From NCBI RefSeq assembly GCF_005930475.1, contig NZ_SJEW01000035.1, forward strand, positions 1 through 50,425: a stretch of DNA of 50,425 nt, read 5' to 3'. The position numbers and the translations under genes are program-made. The first letter of the stretch is position 1. Each line of letters opens with the position of its first letter. The DNA comes from Modestobacter altitudinis (GTDB lineage: Bacteria; Actinomycetota; Actinomycetes; Mycobacteriales; Geodermatophilaceae). The notes beneath the pieces are model-generated. The model saw only the letters and a program-made list of their open reading frames with translations. It made no database searches and was not told where the DNA came from. Positions 33,508-41,234 of the stretch are shown here, in pieces.

Positions 33508-34938
33508 TCAGCCGGAGCGGCTCCCGGCCGGCTGGTCAGGGACGAAGACGGGTGCGTGCCGGCGCCAGGGCAACCGGCGCTCCACCTCCCCGGACAGCCA
33601 GAGTAGCCGCGTCTCGGAGCCGGCCGGGCCGACGAACTGCACCGAGCTGGGCAGGCCCGCCCGGCCTGGACCGGCGGGCAGCACCAGGGCCGGCAGCCCG
33701 GCCAGGTTCCAGGCGGAGGTCCACGGCGCCCAGCGCGCGTTGGCCGTGGTGTTGGCCAGGAACCCCCGCTCGTGCCACGGCCGGGCCGGCAGCGGCGGAC
33801 CGGCGACCACCGGGGTGAGCAGCACGTCGACGTCGGCGAAGAAGCTCGTCATCCGCCCCCGGAACGCCTCCGCCGTGCGCGGCCGCACCAGCCCGGCCCG
33901 GCGCACCCAGCGGCCCAGGCGGGCGTGGGTGCGGCTGCGCGGCTCCATCCCCACCGGGTCGAGGCCGAGCGCCTCGGCGTCGGCGTCCGCCCCGGCCAGC
34001 CACCGGACGACGGTGCCGAGCGCGGCCCCGGGGAGAACCACCGGGTCCTTGCGCAGCACGGTGTGCCCGGCCGCCCGCAGCTCGCCGACGACGGCGTCGA
34101 CCGCGGCCCGGCCGGCGGCGTCCAGCCGCACCCCGGGGACCGGCGACCGGGTCGAGACGGCGATCCGCAGCGGGGCCACCGGCGCCTCCGGCTCGGCCAC
34201 CGGCCGGCCGGCGAGGACGGCCAGGCCGGCGGCCAGGTCGGCGGTGGTGGTCGCCAGGACGCCGTGCTCCGCCATCCCGAACCAGGAGTTGGCGCCGACC
34301 GGGCCCGGCACCACCCCCCGCCCCGGCTTCAGCGTGACCAGCCCGCAGGCCGCCGCAGGCAGCCGGAGCGAGCCCATCCCGTCGTTGCCGTGGGCCAGCG
34401 GCACCACGCCGGCGGCGACCGCGGCCGCGCTGCCACCGGAGGACCCCGCCGGGGAGCGGGCCGTGTCCCACGGGTTGCGGGTGACGGTGCCGGGGGCATC
34501 GGTGGCGGCGTAGATGCACAGCTCGGGGACCCGGGTGATGCCGACGACGACCGCGCCGGCGGCCCGGAGCCGGGCGACGACGGGGTGGTCCGCCGTCGCC
34601 GGGCGGGGGACGTGCGCCCGCGAACCGTCCGTGGCGACCTCGCCGGCGACCGCGACGTTGTCCTTGACCGCGACCGGCACGCCGGCGAGCGGCAGCTCGG
34701 CGCGCCGCGGGGAGCTGTCGACGGCGGCCGCCTCGGCGAGCGCGGCGGCGGTGCGCACCACCCGGAAGGCGCCGATCCGCGCCTCGACGTCGGCCAGGTG
34801 GGCCAGGTGGGCGCGCACCACCTCGACGGCGGACAGCCCCCCGGACCGGACCCGGGCGGCGATCTCCGTGGCCGGCAGCCCGACGAGGGACCGGTCGGCG
34901 ACTTCAGAGGCCGGCAGCCGGTCTGCACTAGCGTCCAT
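33508..34938 (-). CDS. Amidase-signature family amidohydrolase
   Basis: The 476-residue protein belongs to the amidase signature family (GatA/aryl-amidase type). Its catalytic triad is visible: lysine in AVKDNVAV near residue 90, cis-serine in [12 protein letters not shown] near 164 and nucleophilic serine in [10 protein letters not shown] near 187. It could hydrolyse a carboxylic amide; nothing nearby fixes the substrate, and it is not a GatA in context. The start is the ATG at 34938, seven bases after a TAGGTT box; a GTG at 34962 is an alternative. It diverges from the MBL-fold gene. Confidence 0.9.
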   Translation of the reverse strand: MDASADRLPASEVADRSLVGLPATEIAARVRSGGLSAVEVVRAHLAHLADVEARIGAFRVVRTAAALAEAAAVDSSPRRAELPLAGVPVAVKDNVAVAGEVATDGSRAHVPRPATADHPVVARLRAAGAVVVGITRVPELCIYAATDAPGTVTRNPWDTARSPAGSSGGSAAAVAAGVVPLAHGNDGMGSLRLPAAACGLVTLKPGRGVVPGPVGANSWFGMAEHGVLATTTADLAAGLAVLAGRPVAEPEAPVAPLRIAVSTRSPVPGVRLDAAGRAAVDAVVGELRAAGHTVLRKDPVVLPGAALGTVVRWLAGADADAEALGLDPVGMEPRSRTHARLGRWVRRAGLVRPRTAEAFRGRMTSFFADVDVLLTPVVAGPPLPARPWHERGFLANTTANARWAPWTSAWNLAGLPALVLPAGPGRAGLPSSVQFVGPAGSETRLLWLSGEVERRLPWRRHAPVFVPDQPAGSRSG

Positions 34939-34945
34939 GCGGTCG

Positions 34946-34951
34946 AACCTA
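34946..34951 (-). promoter_or_regulatory. -10 element (TAGGTT) of the amidase gene, leaderless type
   Basis: TAGGTT on the minus strand ends seven bases before the ATG at 34938. No Shine-Dalgarno sequence is present, so a leaderless transcript is likely. Confidence 0.5.
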
Positions 34952-34985
34952 TCCGGGGTCACCGACAGTCTCAGATCGGAGCGCG

Positions 34986-35648
34986 ATGAGCGGGCAGTCG
35001 TACACCGGGGACGTGCAGGTCGGCGGGCCGGCCGACGTCCGGGAGCTGCCCGGGCTGACCATCGCGAAGCTGGCCGTCAGCGAGATGGCCAACAACGCCT
35101 ACCTGCTCACCTCGGGCACCGGCGAGGCGCTGCTCATCGACGCCGCGGCCGAGCCGGAGGCGCTCCTGGCGCTCGTGGAGGGCGCCGACGTGCGCACCGT
35201 GGTCACCACGCACGGGCACTGGGACCACCACCGGGCGCTGCCCCAGGTCGTCGAGGCGACCGGCGCGCAGACCGTGGCCCAGCCGGCCGACGCGGCCGAC
35301 CTGCCGGTCGCGGTCACCCGCCCGGTCGAGCACGGCGACACGGTCGCCGTCGGTGACCAGGTGCTCGAGGTGGTGCACCTGCGCGGGCACACGCCCGGCA
35401 GCATCGCGCTGGTCTGGCGCGGCCCCGAGGGCGCCGGCACCCACGTCTTCACCGGGGACAGCCTCTTCCCGGGCGGTCCTGGGAGGACGACGACTCCGGA
35501 GGACTTCACGTCGCTCATGGACGACCTGGAGGAACGGGTCTTCGGCCGGCTCGACGACGACACGTGGTTCTACCCCGGGCACGGCAAGGACTCGACCCTC
35601 GGTGCCGAGCGCCCGCACCTGGCGGAATGGCGCGAGCGCGGCTGGTGA
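34986..35648 (+). CDS. Metallo-beta-lactamase-fold hydrolase (glyoxalase II-like)
   Basis: The 220-residue protein carries all metal-binding motifs of the MBL fold: THGHWDHH near residue 75-82, HLRGHTPGS near 132, FTGDSLFPGG near 155 and YPGHGKD near 198. This is the glyoxalase II-like subgroup, often thioester or small-molecule hydrolases; the substrate is not known. GGAG lies before the ATG. A decayed copy of its C-terminal half lies 1.2 kb downstream, beyond the lipase-like gene. Confidence 0.92.
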   Translation: MSGQSYTGDVQVGGPADVRELPGLTIAKLAVSEMANNAYLLTSGTGEALLIDAAAEPEALLALVEGADVRTVVTTHGHWDHHRALPQVVEATGAQTVAQPADAADLPVAVTRPVEHGDTVAVGDQVLEVVHLRGHTPGSIALVWRGPEGAGTHVFTGDSLFPGGPGRTTTPEDFTSLMDDLEERVFGRLDDDTWFYPGHGKDSTLGAERPHLAEWRERGW

Positions 35649-35988
35649 GCAGCGTCCGACGGTGTCCGTGAAGGCGGCTCCAGGGACGGAGCGAGTGCAG
35701 GGACGCCGCTGAGCCGGAGTGTGGTCCTGCCGTGCCGGCGAGGTGCTTGTCTCAGCACCGGAGGTCGCGTTCGTGCCGTCGACGGACCTAGCCGGGTCGC
35801 GACGCTGCACGAGGGGATCCTCGGCTGCCCGTGGTCGAGCAGGATCGCGTCGCCGCCGTCCTCGACGCACGCCACCTGACCGTGCGGGTGACGCACGTCG
35901 GCCCTGGGCTCACGGTCCAACCGTTCCCGATGCTGGCCGGGCAGCTCGGCGACATCCGCAGTGCGGCGCGGCTGCTGCCGGTCAGGGG
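35649..35988 (+). other. Gap with a frameshifted protein-like fragment
   Basis: No intact gene is seen. From about 35790 one frame reads RVATLHEGILG. After an apparent one-base slip near 35831 the next frame reads LPVVEQDRVAAVLDARHL and ends QLGDIRSAARLLPVRGCWAR, stopping at about 36003. Composition is protein-like, but I do not recognise the family. It may be the end of a lost gene. Confidence 0.4.
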
Positions 35989-36765
35989 ATGCTGGGCCAG
36001 GTGATCACCACCACGCGCGTCCGCTCCCTGGCCCGGCTCGCGACCGAACCGCCGCGAGCCGCGTTGGACGTCGCTGCCCTGGCGGCTGTGTGGCCGGTGC
36101 TCGCCACAGCGCGCCGCGGTGACGGCCAGCCCGTGCTGGTGCTGCCGGGATGGCTGACCGGCGATGCCGCCACGATGCCCCTCCGCACCGCTCTGCGAGC
36201 TCTCGGACATGACGTGTCCGCGTGGAGCCTCGGCAGGAACCGCGGCCCCACGGGGCGGGTCGTACAGGAACTGCGCTCGCGCCTCGACCTGTTGCACCGG
36301 AACTCGGGACGGCGGGTCAGCCTGGTCGGGTGGAGTCTCGGGGGGCTGTACGCCCAGGAGCTGGCCAGGGCCGCGCCGGCCAGCGTCCGCGGGATCGTCA
36401 CGCTGGGCAGCCCAGTGACGCGGCGGGCCCCGTGGATGCGCAGCGCCTCCGGCATGGTGGACCGCGGCCCTCGCCTGCCCCGCGGGGTCGACGCCGTGCC
36501 CCGGCCCTGGGCCGAGCGCGGCTCGCTGCGCGTGCCCGCGACGTCGGTGTACAGCCGGTCGGACGGCATCGTGCCCTGGTCGTCGTGCAGGTACGAGCAC
36601 CGGCCTCGCCGGGAGAACGTCGAGGTTCGTGGCAGTCCCCTGGGCCTCGGGTACAACCCTGCCGTGCTGTGGGTGCTGGCCGACCGGCTCGGGATGGCCG
36701 AGGGGGCCTGGAGACCGTTCGAGCCACCAGCCGCCCTTCGCCCGTTCTTCCCCCACAGTCGGTGA
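35989..36765 (+). CDS. Lipase-like alpha/beta hydrolase, possibly inactive
   Basis: The 258-residue protein has the alpha/beta hydrolase elements of triacylglycerol lipase-like esterases: oxyanion region LVLPGWLTGD, nucleophile elbow VGWSLGG near residue 113, and the acid region YSRSDGIVPW. Homologues normally have a catalytic histidine in a SHxGLGxNP motif near the end; here the matching segment reads GSPLGLGYNP with no histidine. The enzyme may be inactive or use another residue. The ATG at 35989 is chosen; GTG 36001 is possible and the frame is open upstream. It lies between an intact MBL gene and the remnant of another. Confidence 0.75.
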   Translation: MLGQVITTTRVRSLARLATEPPRAALDVAALAAVWPVLATARRGDGQPVLVLPGWLTGDAATMPLRTALRALGHDVSAWSLGRNRGPTGRVVQELRSRLDLLHRNSGRRVSLVGWSLGGLYAQELARAAPASVRGIVTLGSPVTRRAPWMRSASGMVDRGPRLPRGVDAVPRPWAERGSLRVPATSVYSRSDGIVPWSSCRYEHRPRRENVEVRGSPLGLGYNPAVLWVLADRLGMAEGAWRPFEPPAALRPFFPHSR

Positions 36766-36828
36766 ACGGGGGCGATGGGACGGGTGTCCCTGGTGGGGCG
36801 CTCAGGGGTAGGAGCGCGTGCGCGGTCA

Positions 36829-37000
36829 GGCACCGCGATCACCAGCGACAGCCTCTTCCCCGGCGGTGCCGGCGACACCCAGCAGGACGCCGCCCGGTTC
36901 AGCAGCCTGGTCGACGACGTGGGGACCCGGCTGTCCGGCGAGCTCCCGGACGACACGTGGGTCCACCGGCCCGCAGCCGGACGCACGGTTGCGGTCGGCC
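36829..37000 (+). pseudogene. Remnant of a second MBL-fold hydrolase gene
   Basis: The frame reads ITSDSLFPGGAGDTQQDA, then FSSLVDDV and LPDDTWVHRP. It aligns with FTGDSLFPGG...TSLMDDL...LDDDTWFYPGHG of the intact gene at 34986-35648. The metal-binding histidine motif PGHG has become PAAG, and GDS has become SDS. The N-terminal half with the HxHxDH motif is absent. The rest of the 36766-37095 gap shows no gene. Confidence 0.75.
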
Positions 37001-37095
37001 GGTTCGATTGCACACCACCGGGTAGGAGGCGACCGATGCCGCACGGCGTCCGTCGCGGCTGACGGCTGCGACCCGACCGACCCGAGGAGAGCCCC

Positions 37096-37344
37096 ATGTC
37101 CATGACGAGCAACGACGCCGCCACCGGTGGCCGGGACATCAAGTCCCACGACACCACCAGCTTCGCCGACCTCGGCAAGGAGATGTGGTCCTACCTGACC
37201 GGCAAGGGCGCGGCGATCAACTACCAGTTCGTCGACATGGTGGTGGAGGTGCCGCGGGAGACCGGCTCGGACGCCCCGCGTGCGACCTGGCGACTGAACG
37301 GCACGCTGCGGATCACCACCGCCGAGAACGCCGCCCAGGGATGA
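37096..37344 (+). CDS. Small conserved-looking protein of unknown function
   Basis: The 82-residue product has no signal peptide, membrane helix or known motif that I recognise. It is hydrophilic at the start and contains SFADLGKEMWSYLTGKGAAI and then a beta-rich stretch (MVVEVPRE, ATWRLNGTLRITT). GAGGAG precedes the ATG with good spacing, and codon use fits the genome. Its stop overlaps the next start (ATGA), so the two are one transcription unit. Confidence 0.75.
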   Translation: MSMTSNDAATGGRDIKSHDTTSFADLGKEMWSYLTGKGAAINYQFVDMVVEVPRETGSDAPRATWRLNGTLRITTAENAAQG

Positions 37345-37778
37345 CCGCGGAGGTGACCCGCCTCGACGTGACCGCCGACCTGTCCCTCGTGGTCGACGGC
37401 GCGCCCGTGCGGGTCACCGCCCAGGGCGGTGACCTGGACGTGGTCGCCGACGACGTCCGCGGCTTCGTGCTCGCCCTCCGGGCGGCGGCCACCGCGCGGA
37501 CCGGCGTCCGGCCGGGAAGGGCCGACGTCGGTGGCCTCGCCGACGCGCTGGCCGACGCCGGGCTCACCGCCCGGCTGCGCTCCCCCGCCCAGGACGTGGT
37601 GACCGTCGGCGCCGGCGTGGACTCCGCCCTCGGCGGTCTGCTGCTGGGCACCCGCCGGGCACGGCCCGACGCGCTCGGCATCGTCCGGGCCAGCGGTCGG
37701 GCACGCGCCGTCGAGGTGGCGCTGGCCGGCACCCTGGTCCTCGTCGGTGTCGCGTCCCTGCGCCGTCGGCCGCGCTAG
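37341..37778 (+). CDS. Unknown protein with a C-terminal hydrophobic segment
   Basis: The 145-residue product is translationally coupled to the small gene before it. The first part is beta-rich and hydrophilic (LDVTADLSLVVDGAPVRVT). The end has a hydrophobic stretch (VEVALAGTLVLVGVASL) followed by RRRPR, resembling a C-terminal membrane anchor. No family is recognised. Its TAG shares the palindrome CTAG with the stop of the convergent gene. Confidence 0.7.
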   Translation: MTAEVTRLDVTADLSLVVDGAPVRVTAQGGDLDVVADDVRGFVLALRAAATARTGVRPGRADVGGLADALADAGLTARLRSPAQDVVTVGAGVDSALGGLLLGTRRARPDALGIVRASGRARAVEVALAGTLVLVGVASLRRRPR

Positions 37779-38053
37779 TCCTCGAACAGCTCGACGAGCT
37801 CGGCCGCCGTCCCGGCGACGTGCAACGGCACGACCGACACCGTCCACTCCGGGCGGCGGTCGTCGAGGTCGACGGCCAGGTCCCAGGCGGCCCGTGCGGT
37901 GAGCGGCCCGAAGCACGCATCATCCCCGTCCTCACTGACCGCGATCTCGACCAGCCAGGTGTCGGACAGGTCGGCGGCGAGCTCGTCGAAGTCCGGCTCG
38001 CTCTCCTCGTCGGGCTCGGGGGCATCGGCCTGCACGGGGTAGATGAGCGCCAT
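37775..38053 (-). CDS. Small acidic protein of unknown function
   Basis: The 92-residue product is strongly acidic (PEPDEESEPDFDELAADL near the start) with a central WLVEIAVSEDGDDACFGPLT and a C-terminus ending in ELVELFED. No known domain is recognised. The ATG at 38053 follows a TAGCGT box by six bases, supporting a leaderless promoter and a real gene. It converges with the preceding gene and shares CTAG with it as stop codons on both strands. Confidence 0.7.
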   Translation of the reverse strand: MALIYPVQADAPEPDEESEPDFDELAADLSDTWLVEIAVSEDGDDACFGPLTARAAWDLAVDLDDRRPEWTVSVVPLHVAGTAAELVELFED

Positions 38054-38059
38054 CCGTGC

Positions 38060-38065
38060 ACGCTA
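38060..38065 (-). promoter_or_regulatory. -10 element (TAGCGT) of the acidic protein gene, leaderless type
   Basis: TAGCGT on the minus strand ends six bases before the ATG at 38053, placing the transcription start at the ATG. Confidence 0.5.
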
Positions 38066-38122
38066 GGCCCCCTGCGGGGATGCGGGAACGAGGACGCCCC
38101 CGACTTCCTCCCGGACGGCGGG

Positions 38123-38881
38123 TCAGAGCTGGATGCCCCGGGTCAACGCGCCGTCGACCACCAGGTTCGTGCCCGAGATCCGGCTCGCGACCGGACTGCT
38201 GAGGAAGACGACCGCCCGGGCCGACTCCTCGGGCGTGCCCATCTGCCCGGTCGGGTTCAGACCCAGGGCCGTGCTGAAGAGGTCGGCGTCCCCCCGCTCG
38301 ATCTGCTGCCAGACGCCGCCGTCGAAGTAGGTGTTGCCCGGGGACACGACGTTGGCCCGCACCCGGCCGGCCAGCTGGAGCGCCAGGCCGGAGACGTACC
38401 CGATGATGGCCGTCTTCATCGTCCCGTACGGGCCGGAGGCGAAGTCGGCCTCGCGGCCCGAGACGCTGGAGATCGCCACGACCGACCCGTCGTCGCTGGC
38501 CTCCAGGTGCGGCAGGGCCGCGGTCACCAGCCGCACGGTGTGCATCAGGTCGACCTCGAACGAGGTGTACCAGTTCTCCTCGGTGTCCGGGATGGCGAGC
38601 GCGCTGATGTTGGCCACGACGGCGTCGAGGCCGCCCAGCCGCTCGGCCGCTGCGGCCACCCACGCGGTCAGCGCGGCGCCGTCGCGGACGTCGAGCTGCA
38701 CGCCGCGCAGGCCGGCGCCCCGGCCGGCCAGCGCCTTCTCGGTCGCCTCGATCTCGCCGGCGTCGCGGGCGCAGAACTCCACGGCGGCGCCCTCGTCGAC
38801 GAACGCCTCGACGATCGCGCGCCCGATGCCGCGGGTGCCACCGGTGACGAGCACGCGGGAGCCGGTCAGCTGCAGGTCCAT
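38123..38881 (-). CDS. Short-chain dehydrogenase/reductase
   Basis: The 252-residue classical SDR has the cofactor motif TGGTRGIG at about residues 13-20, the catalytic serine in AISSVSG and the YxxxK pair in YGTMK near 150. The C-terminus VDGALTRGIQL is typical. The usual NNAG motif reads VANIS. It would oxidise or reduce an alcohol/carbonyl with NAD(P)H; the substrate is unknown. It follows the formamidase-like gene by 12 bases and is probably in its operon. Confidence 0.92.
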   Translation of the reverse strand: MDLQLTGSRVLVTGGTRGIGRAIVEAFVDEGAAVEFCARDAGEIEATEKALAGRGAGLRGVQLDVRDGAALTAWVAAAAERLGGLDAVVANISALAIPDTEENWYTSFEVDLMHTVRLVTAALPHLEASDDGSVVAISSVSGREADFASGPYGTMKTAIIGYVSGLALQLAGRVRANVVSPGNTYFDGGVWQQIERGDADLFSTALGLNPTGQMGTPEESARAVVFLSSPVASRISGTNLVVDGALTRGIQL

Positions 38882-38893
38882 GGTCGGTCCGAT

Positions 38894-39895
38894 CTAGCGG
38901 AGGGTCGCTGCGCGGGCGCGCAGGTCGTCGTGCAGGCCGCCGTAGGCCGCCGCCCTGGGCAGCAGCGACTTGCGCGCCTTGACGACGGCGCTGTAGTTCG
39001 CGTCGACGACGTTGGCGATCGGGACCTCGGTGATCTGCGAGAGCAGCTGGTAGGCGTCCATCGGGGCCAGGCCGTAGAGCTCGCCGAACCAGCGGACGAG
39101 CTCGACCTGGCCGATCCGCCAGGCGTCCTCCAACGGGCGGCTGGAGCCGACGGTCATCCAGTGGGTGTCGTCCTCGAGCCGGGGCCAGGCCGGGGCGCCG
39201 CCCTTGATGAGGTCGACGATCAGCGTGGTCGTCATGGCGCCCTCGACGGCGGTGCCGCAGGCCTCCCCCTCGCCCTGCCGGTAGTGCCCGTCCCCGAGGG
39301 AGAACAGCGCGCCCTCGACGTTCACCCCGAGGAAGCAGGTGGTGCCGGCCCGCATCTGCGGGGTGTCCATGTTGCCGCCGAACCGCTCGGGCACCAGCGA
39401 GCTGCGCGCCTCTCCCCCGGGCGGTGCCACGCCCACCGTGCCGAGCATCGGCTCGACCGGCAGGTCCACCGTGAAGTCGCTGGAGCCGGCCACGAAGGTG
39501 ACCGTGTTGCGGGCACGGTCGAGCTCGTAGATCCAGGTCGTGTCCGGCAGCGGGTCCTGGAGGGTGGCGACCCGGTCGGTGCTGGTGAGGCCGCCGAAGA
39601 ACGGGATGGCGGCCGAGGCGCCCCAGTCGCGCGCGGGCTCGAGCGCCACGAGGTGCAGCGCGAGCGTGTCACCGGGTTCGGCGCCCTCCACGTGGAAGGG
39701 GCCGGTCTGCGGGTTCACGAAGCGCAGGTCGACCTTGTCGCTGGAGCGGTCCGCCACCGAGCGCAGCGCGCCGCAGAACGCGTCGTCGGACCACAGCCGC
39801 AGCGCCGTCCCCGGTCGGACGCGCATCAGCGGTGCGACGCCGCCGAAGGTGAACGCGTACTGATCGAACGACGGGGTGACCTCGACGACGTCCAT
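38894..39895 (-). CDS. Acetamidase/formamidase-family protein
   Basis: The 333-residue protein matches the FmdA/AmdA family, metal-dependent amidohydrolases acting on short amides. Family features include the GPFHVEGAEPGDTLALHL region near residue 65, ARDWG, the GDGHYRQGEGEACGTAVE segment near 220 and the DAYQLLSQ segment near the C-terminus. The frame is open to 39976, but the ATG at 39895 begins the domain; a TAGGGT box lies five bases before it. An SDR gene follows closely, and an lldD-like gene lies upstream on the same strand. Confidence 0.88.
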   Translation of the reverse strand: MDVVEVTPSFDQYAFTFGGVAPLMRVRPGTALRLWSDDAFCGALRSVADRSSDKVDLRFVNPQTGPFHVEGAEPGDTLALHLVALEPARDWGASAAIPFFGGLTSTDRVATLQDPLPDTTWIYELDRARNTVTFVAGSSDFTVDLPVEPMLGTVGVAPPGGEARSSLVPERFGGNMDTPQMRAGTTCFLGVNVEGALFSLGDGHYRQGEGEACGTAVEGAMTTTLIVDLIKGGAPAWPRLEDDTHWMTVGSSRPLEDAWRIGQVELVRWFGELYGLAPMDAYQLLSQITEVPIANVVDANYSAVVKARKSLLPRAAAYGGLHDDLRARAATLR

Positions 39896-39900
39896 GACGC

Positions 39901-39906
39901 ACCCTA
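39901..39906 (-). promoter_or_regulatory. -10 element (TAGGGT) of the formamidase-like gene
   Basis: TAGGGT on the minus strand ends five bases before the ATG at 39895. A leaderless or nearly leaderless transcript is predicted. Confidence 0.4.
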
Positions 39907-39988
39907 TGCGGACCTGCCTGCTCCCCACGAGTCGCTCCGCGACCCGCGGGCCCCTGCAGGCAGGCCGCTCCAGCACGTCACCCCCAGG

Positions 39989-41203
39989 TCAGGAGCGCAG
40001 CCGGGCCCGTTGCGGGGTCAGCTCGGCGACGCTCGCGACCCCGAGCAGCTGCATCGTGCGGGTGACCTCACGGGTCAGGATGTCGACCGCCCGCTGCACC
40101 CCGCGCTCACCGCCGGCCATCAGCCCGTACAGGTAGGCCCGGCCGACCAGGCAGGCGCGGGCCCCGAGGGCCACCGCGGCGACCACGTCGGCGCCGTCGA
40201 GGACGCCACCGTCCACGTACACCTCCGCCCGGTCCCCGACCGCCGCCGCGACGGCGGGCAGCTGCTCCAGCGGCGTGGGTGCGCGGTCGAGCTGCCGGCC
40301 GCCGTGGTTGCTGACGACCACGGCGTCGGCTCCCGCGTCCACGACCGCCCGCGCGTCGTCCACCCCCTGCACGCCCTTGACGACCAGCGCGCCCGGCCAC
40401 GACGCCCGCAGCCGCTCGACGTCGGCCACCGTCGCCGCCGGCTCGAAGACCCGGTCGACCAGGTCGGCGATCGTGCCGCCCCAGGAGCGCAGCGAGGCGA
40501 ACTCCAGCGGTGGGGTGGTGAGCAGGTCGACCCACCAGCGCGGGTGGACGGCGGCGTTCGCCACGGTGCGCACGGTCAACGCCGGCGGGATAGAGAACCC
40601 GTTGCGGACGTCGCGCAGCCGGGGCCCGGCGACCGGGGTGTCGACGGTGAGCACCAGCGCCTCGTAGCCGGCCACCCGAGCCCGCTCGACCAGGGCCGCG
40701 CTGGCGTCCCGGTCGCGCCACAGGTACAGCTGGAACCACCTCCGGGCCGCCGGCGCCGCCGCGGCCAGCGCCTCGACCGACGTCGTCCCCATCGTCGACA
40801 GCGCGTACGGGACGCCGACCCGCTGCGCCACCCGGCCGACGGCGGACTCGCCCTCGGTGTGCATCAGCCGGGTGAAGCCGGTCGGCGCGAGGACCAGTGG
40901 CAGGGCCGACGGGGCGCCGAGCAACGTCGTCGAGGCGTCCACCGCGCTCACGTCGCGCAGCACCCGCGGGCAGAACTCGACGCGCTCGAAGGCCTCGCGC
41001 GAGCGCCGCAGCGAGATCTCCGCACCGGCGGCGCCGTCGGTGTAGTCGAAGACCGCGCGCGGCACCGTCCGGCGGGCCAGCTCGCGCAGGTCGCCGATCG
41101 TCGCCGCCCGCGCCAGCCGGCGGTCGATGGCGTCGCCCGGCAGCCGGCGGGGCCGGACCAGCTCGGAGAACTCCGACCAGCGAGGGACCCGGCGCTCGAC
41201 CAC
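39989..41203 (-). CDS. lldD: FMN-dependent alpha-hydroxy acid dehydrogenase (L-lactate dehydrogenase type)
   Basis: The 404-residue flavoprotein closely follows the actinobacterial LldD pattern along its length: RAVFDYTDGAAGAEISL at about 50-66, APTGFTRLMHTEGE, WFQLYLWRDRD, VTVDTPVAGPRLRDVRNG, the active-site SNHGGRQLD near 300 and GARACLVGRAYLYGLMAGGE. Members oxidise L-lactate to pyruvate and pass electrons to the respiratory chain; other hydroxy acids are possible. The GTG at 41203 has no strong Shine-Dalgarno sequence. The FmdA/SDR pair follows after a 93-base gap. Confidence 0.92.
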   Translation of the reverse strand: MVERRVPRWSEFSELVRPRRLPGDAIDRRLARAATIGDLRELARRTVPRAVFDYTDGAAGAEISLRRSREAFERVEFCPRVLRDVSAVDASTTLLGAPSALPLVLAPTGFTRLMHTEGESAVGRVAQRVGVPYALSTMGTTSVEALAAAAPAARRWFQLYLWRDRDASAALVERARVAGYEALVLTVDTPVAGPRLRDVRNGFSIPPALTVRTVANAAVHPRWWVDLLTTPPLEFASLRSWGGTIADLVDRVFEPAATVADVERLRASWPGALVVKGVQGVDDARAVVDAGADAVVVSNHGGRQLDRAPTPLEQLPAVAAAVGDRAEVYVDGGVLDGADVVAAVALGARACLVGRAYLYGLMAGGERGVQRAVDILTREVTRTMQLLGVASVAELTPQRARLRS

Positions 41204-41234
41204 GCCCTGACCCTGCCATCCCCGGGGCTCGGCG

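Noticed and set aside
33508-34938. Amidase as GatA of the tRNA-dependent amidotransferase
   Set aside because: No gatB or gatC is next to it, and the sequence departs from GatA outside the signature region.
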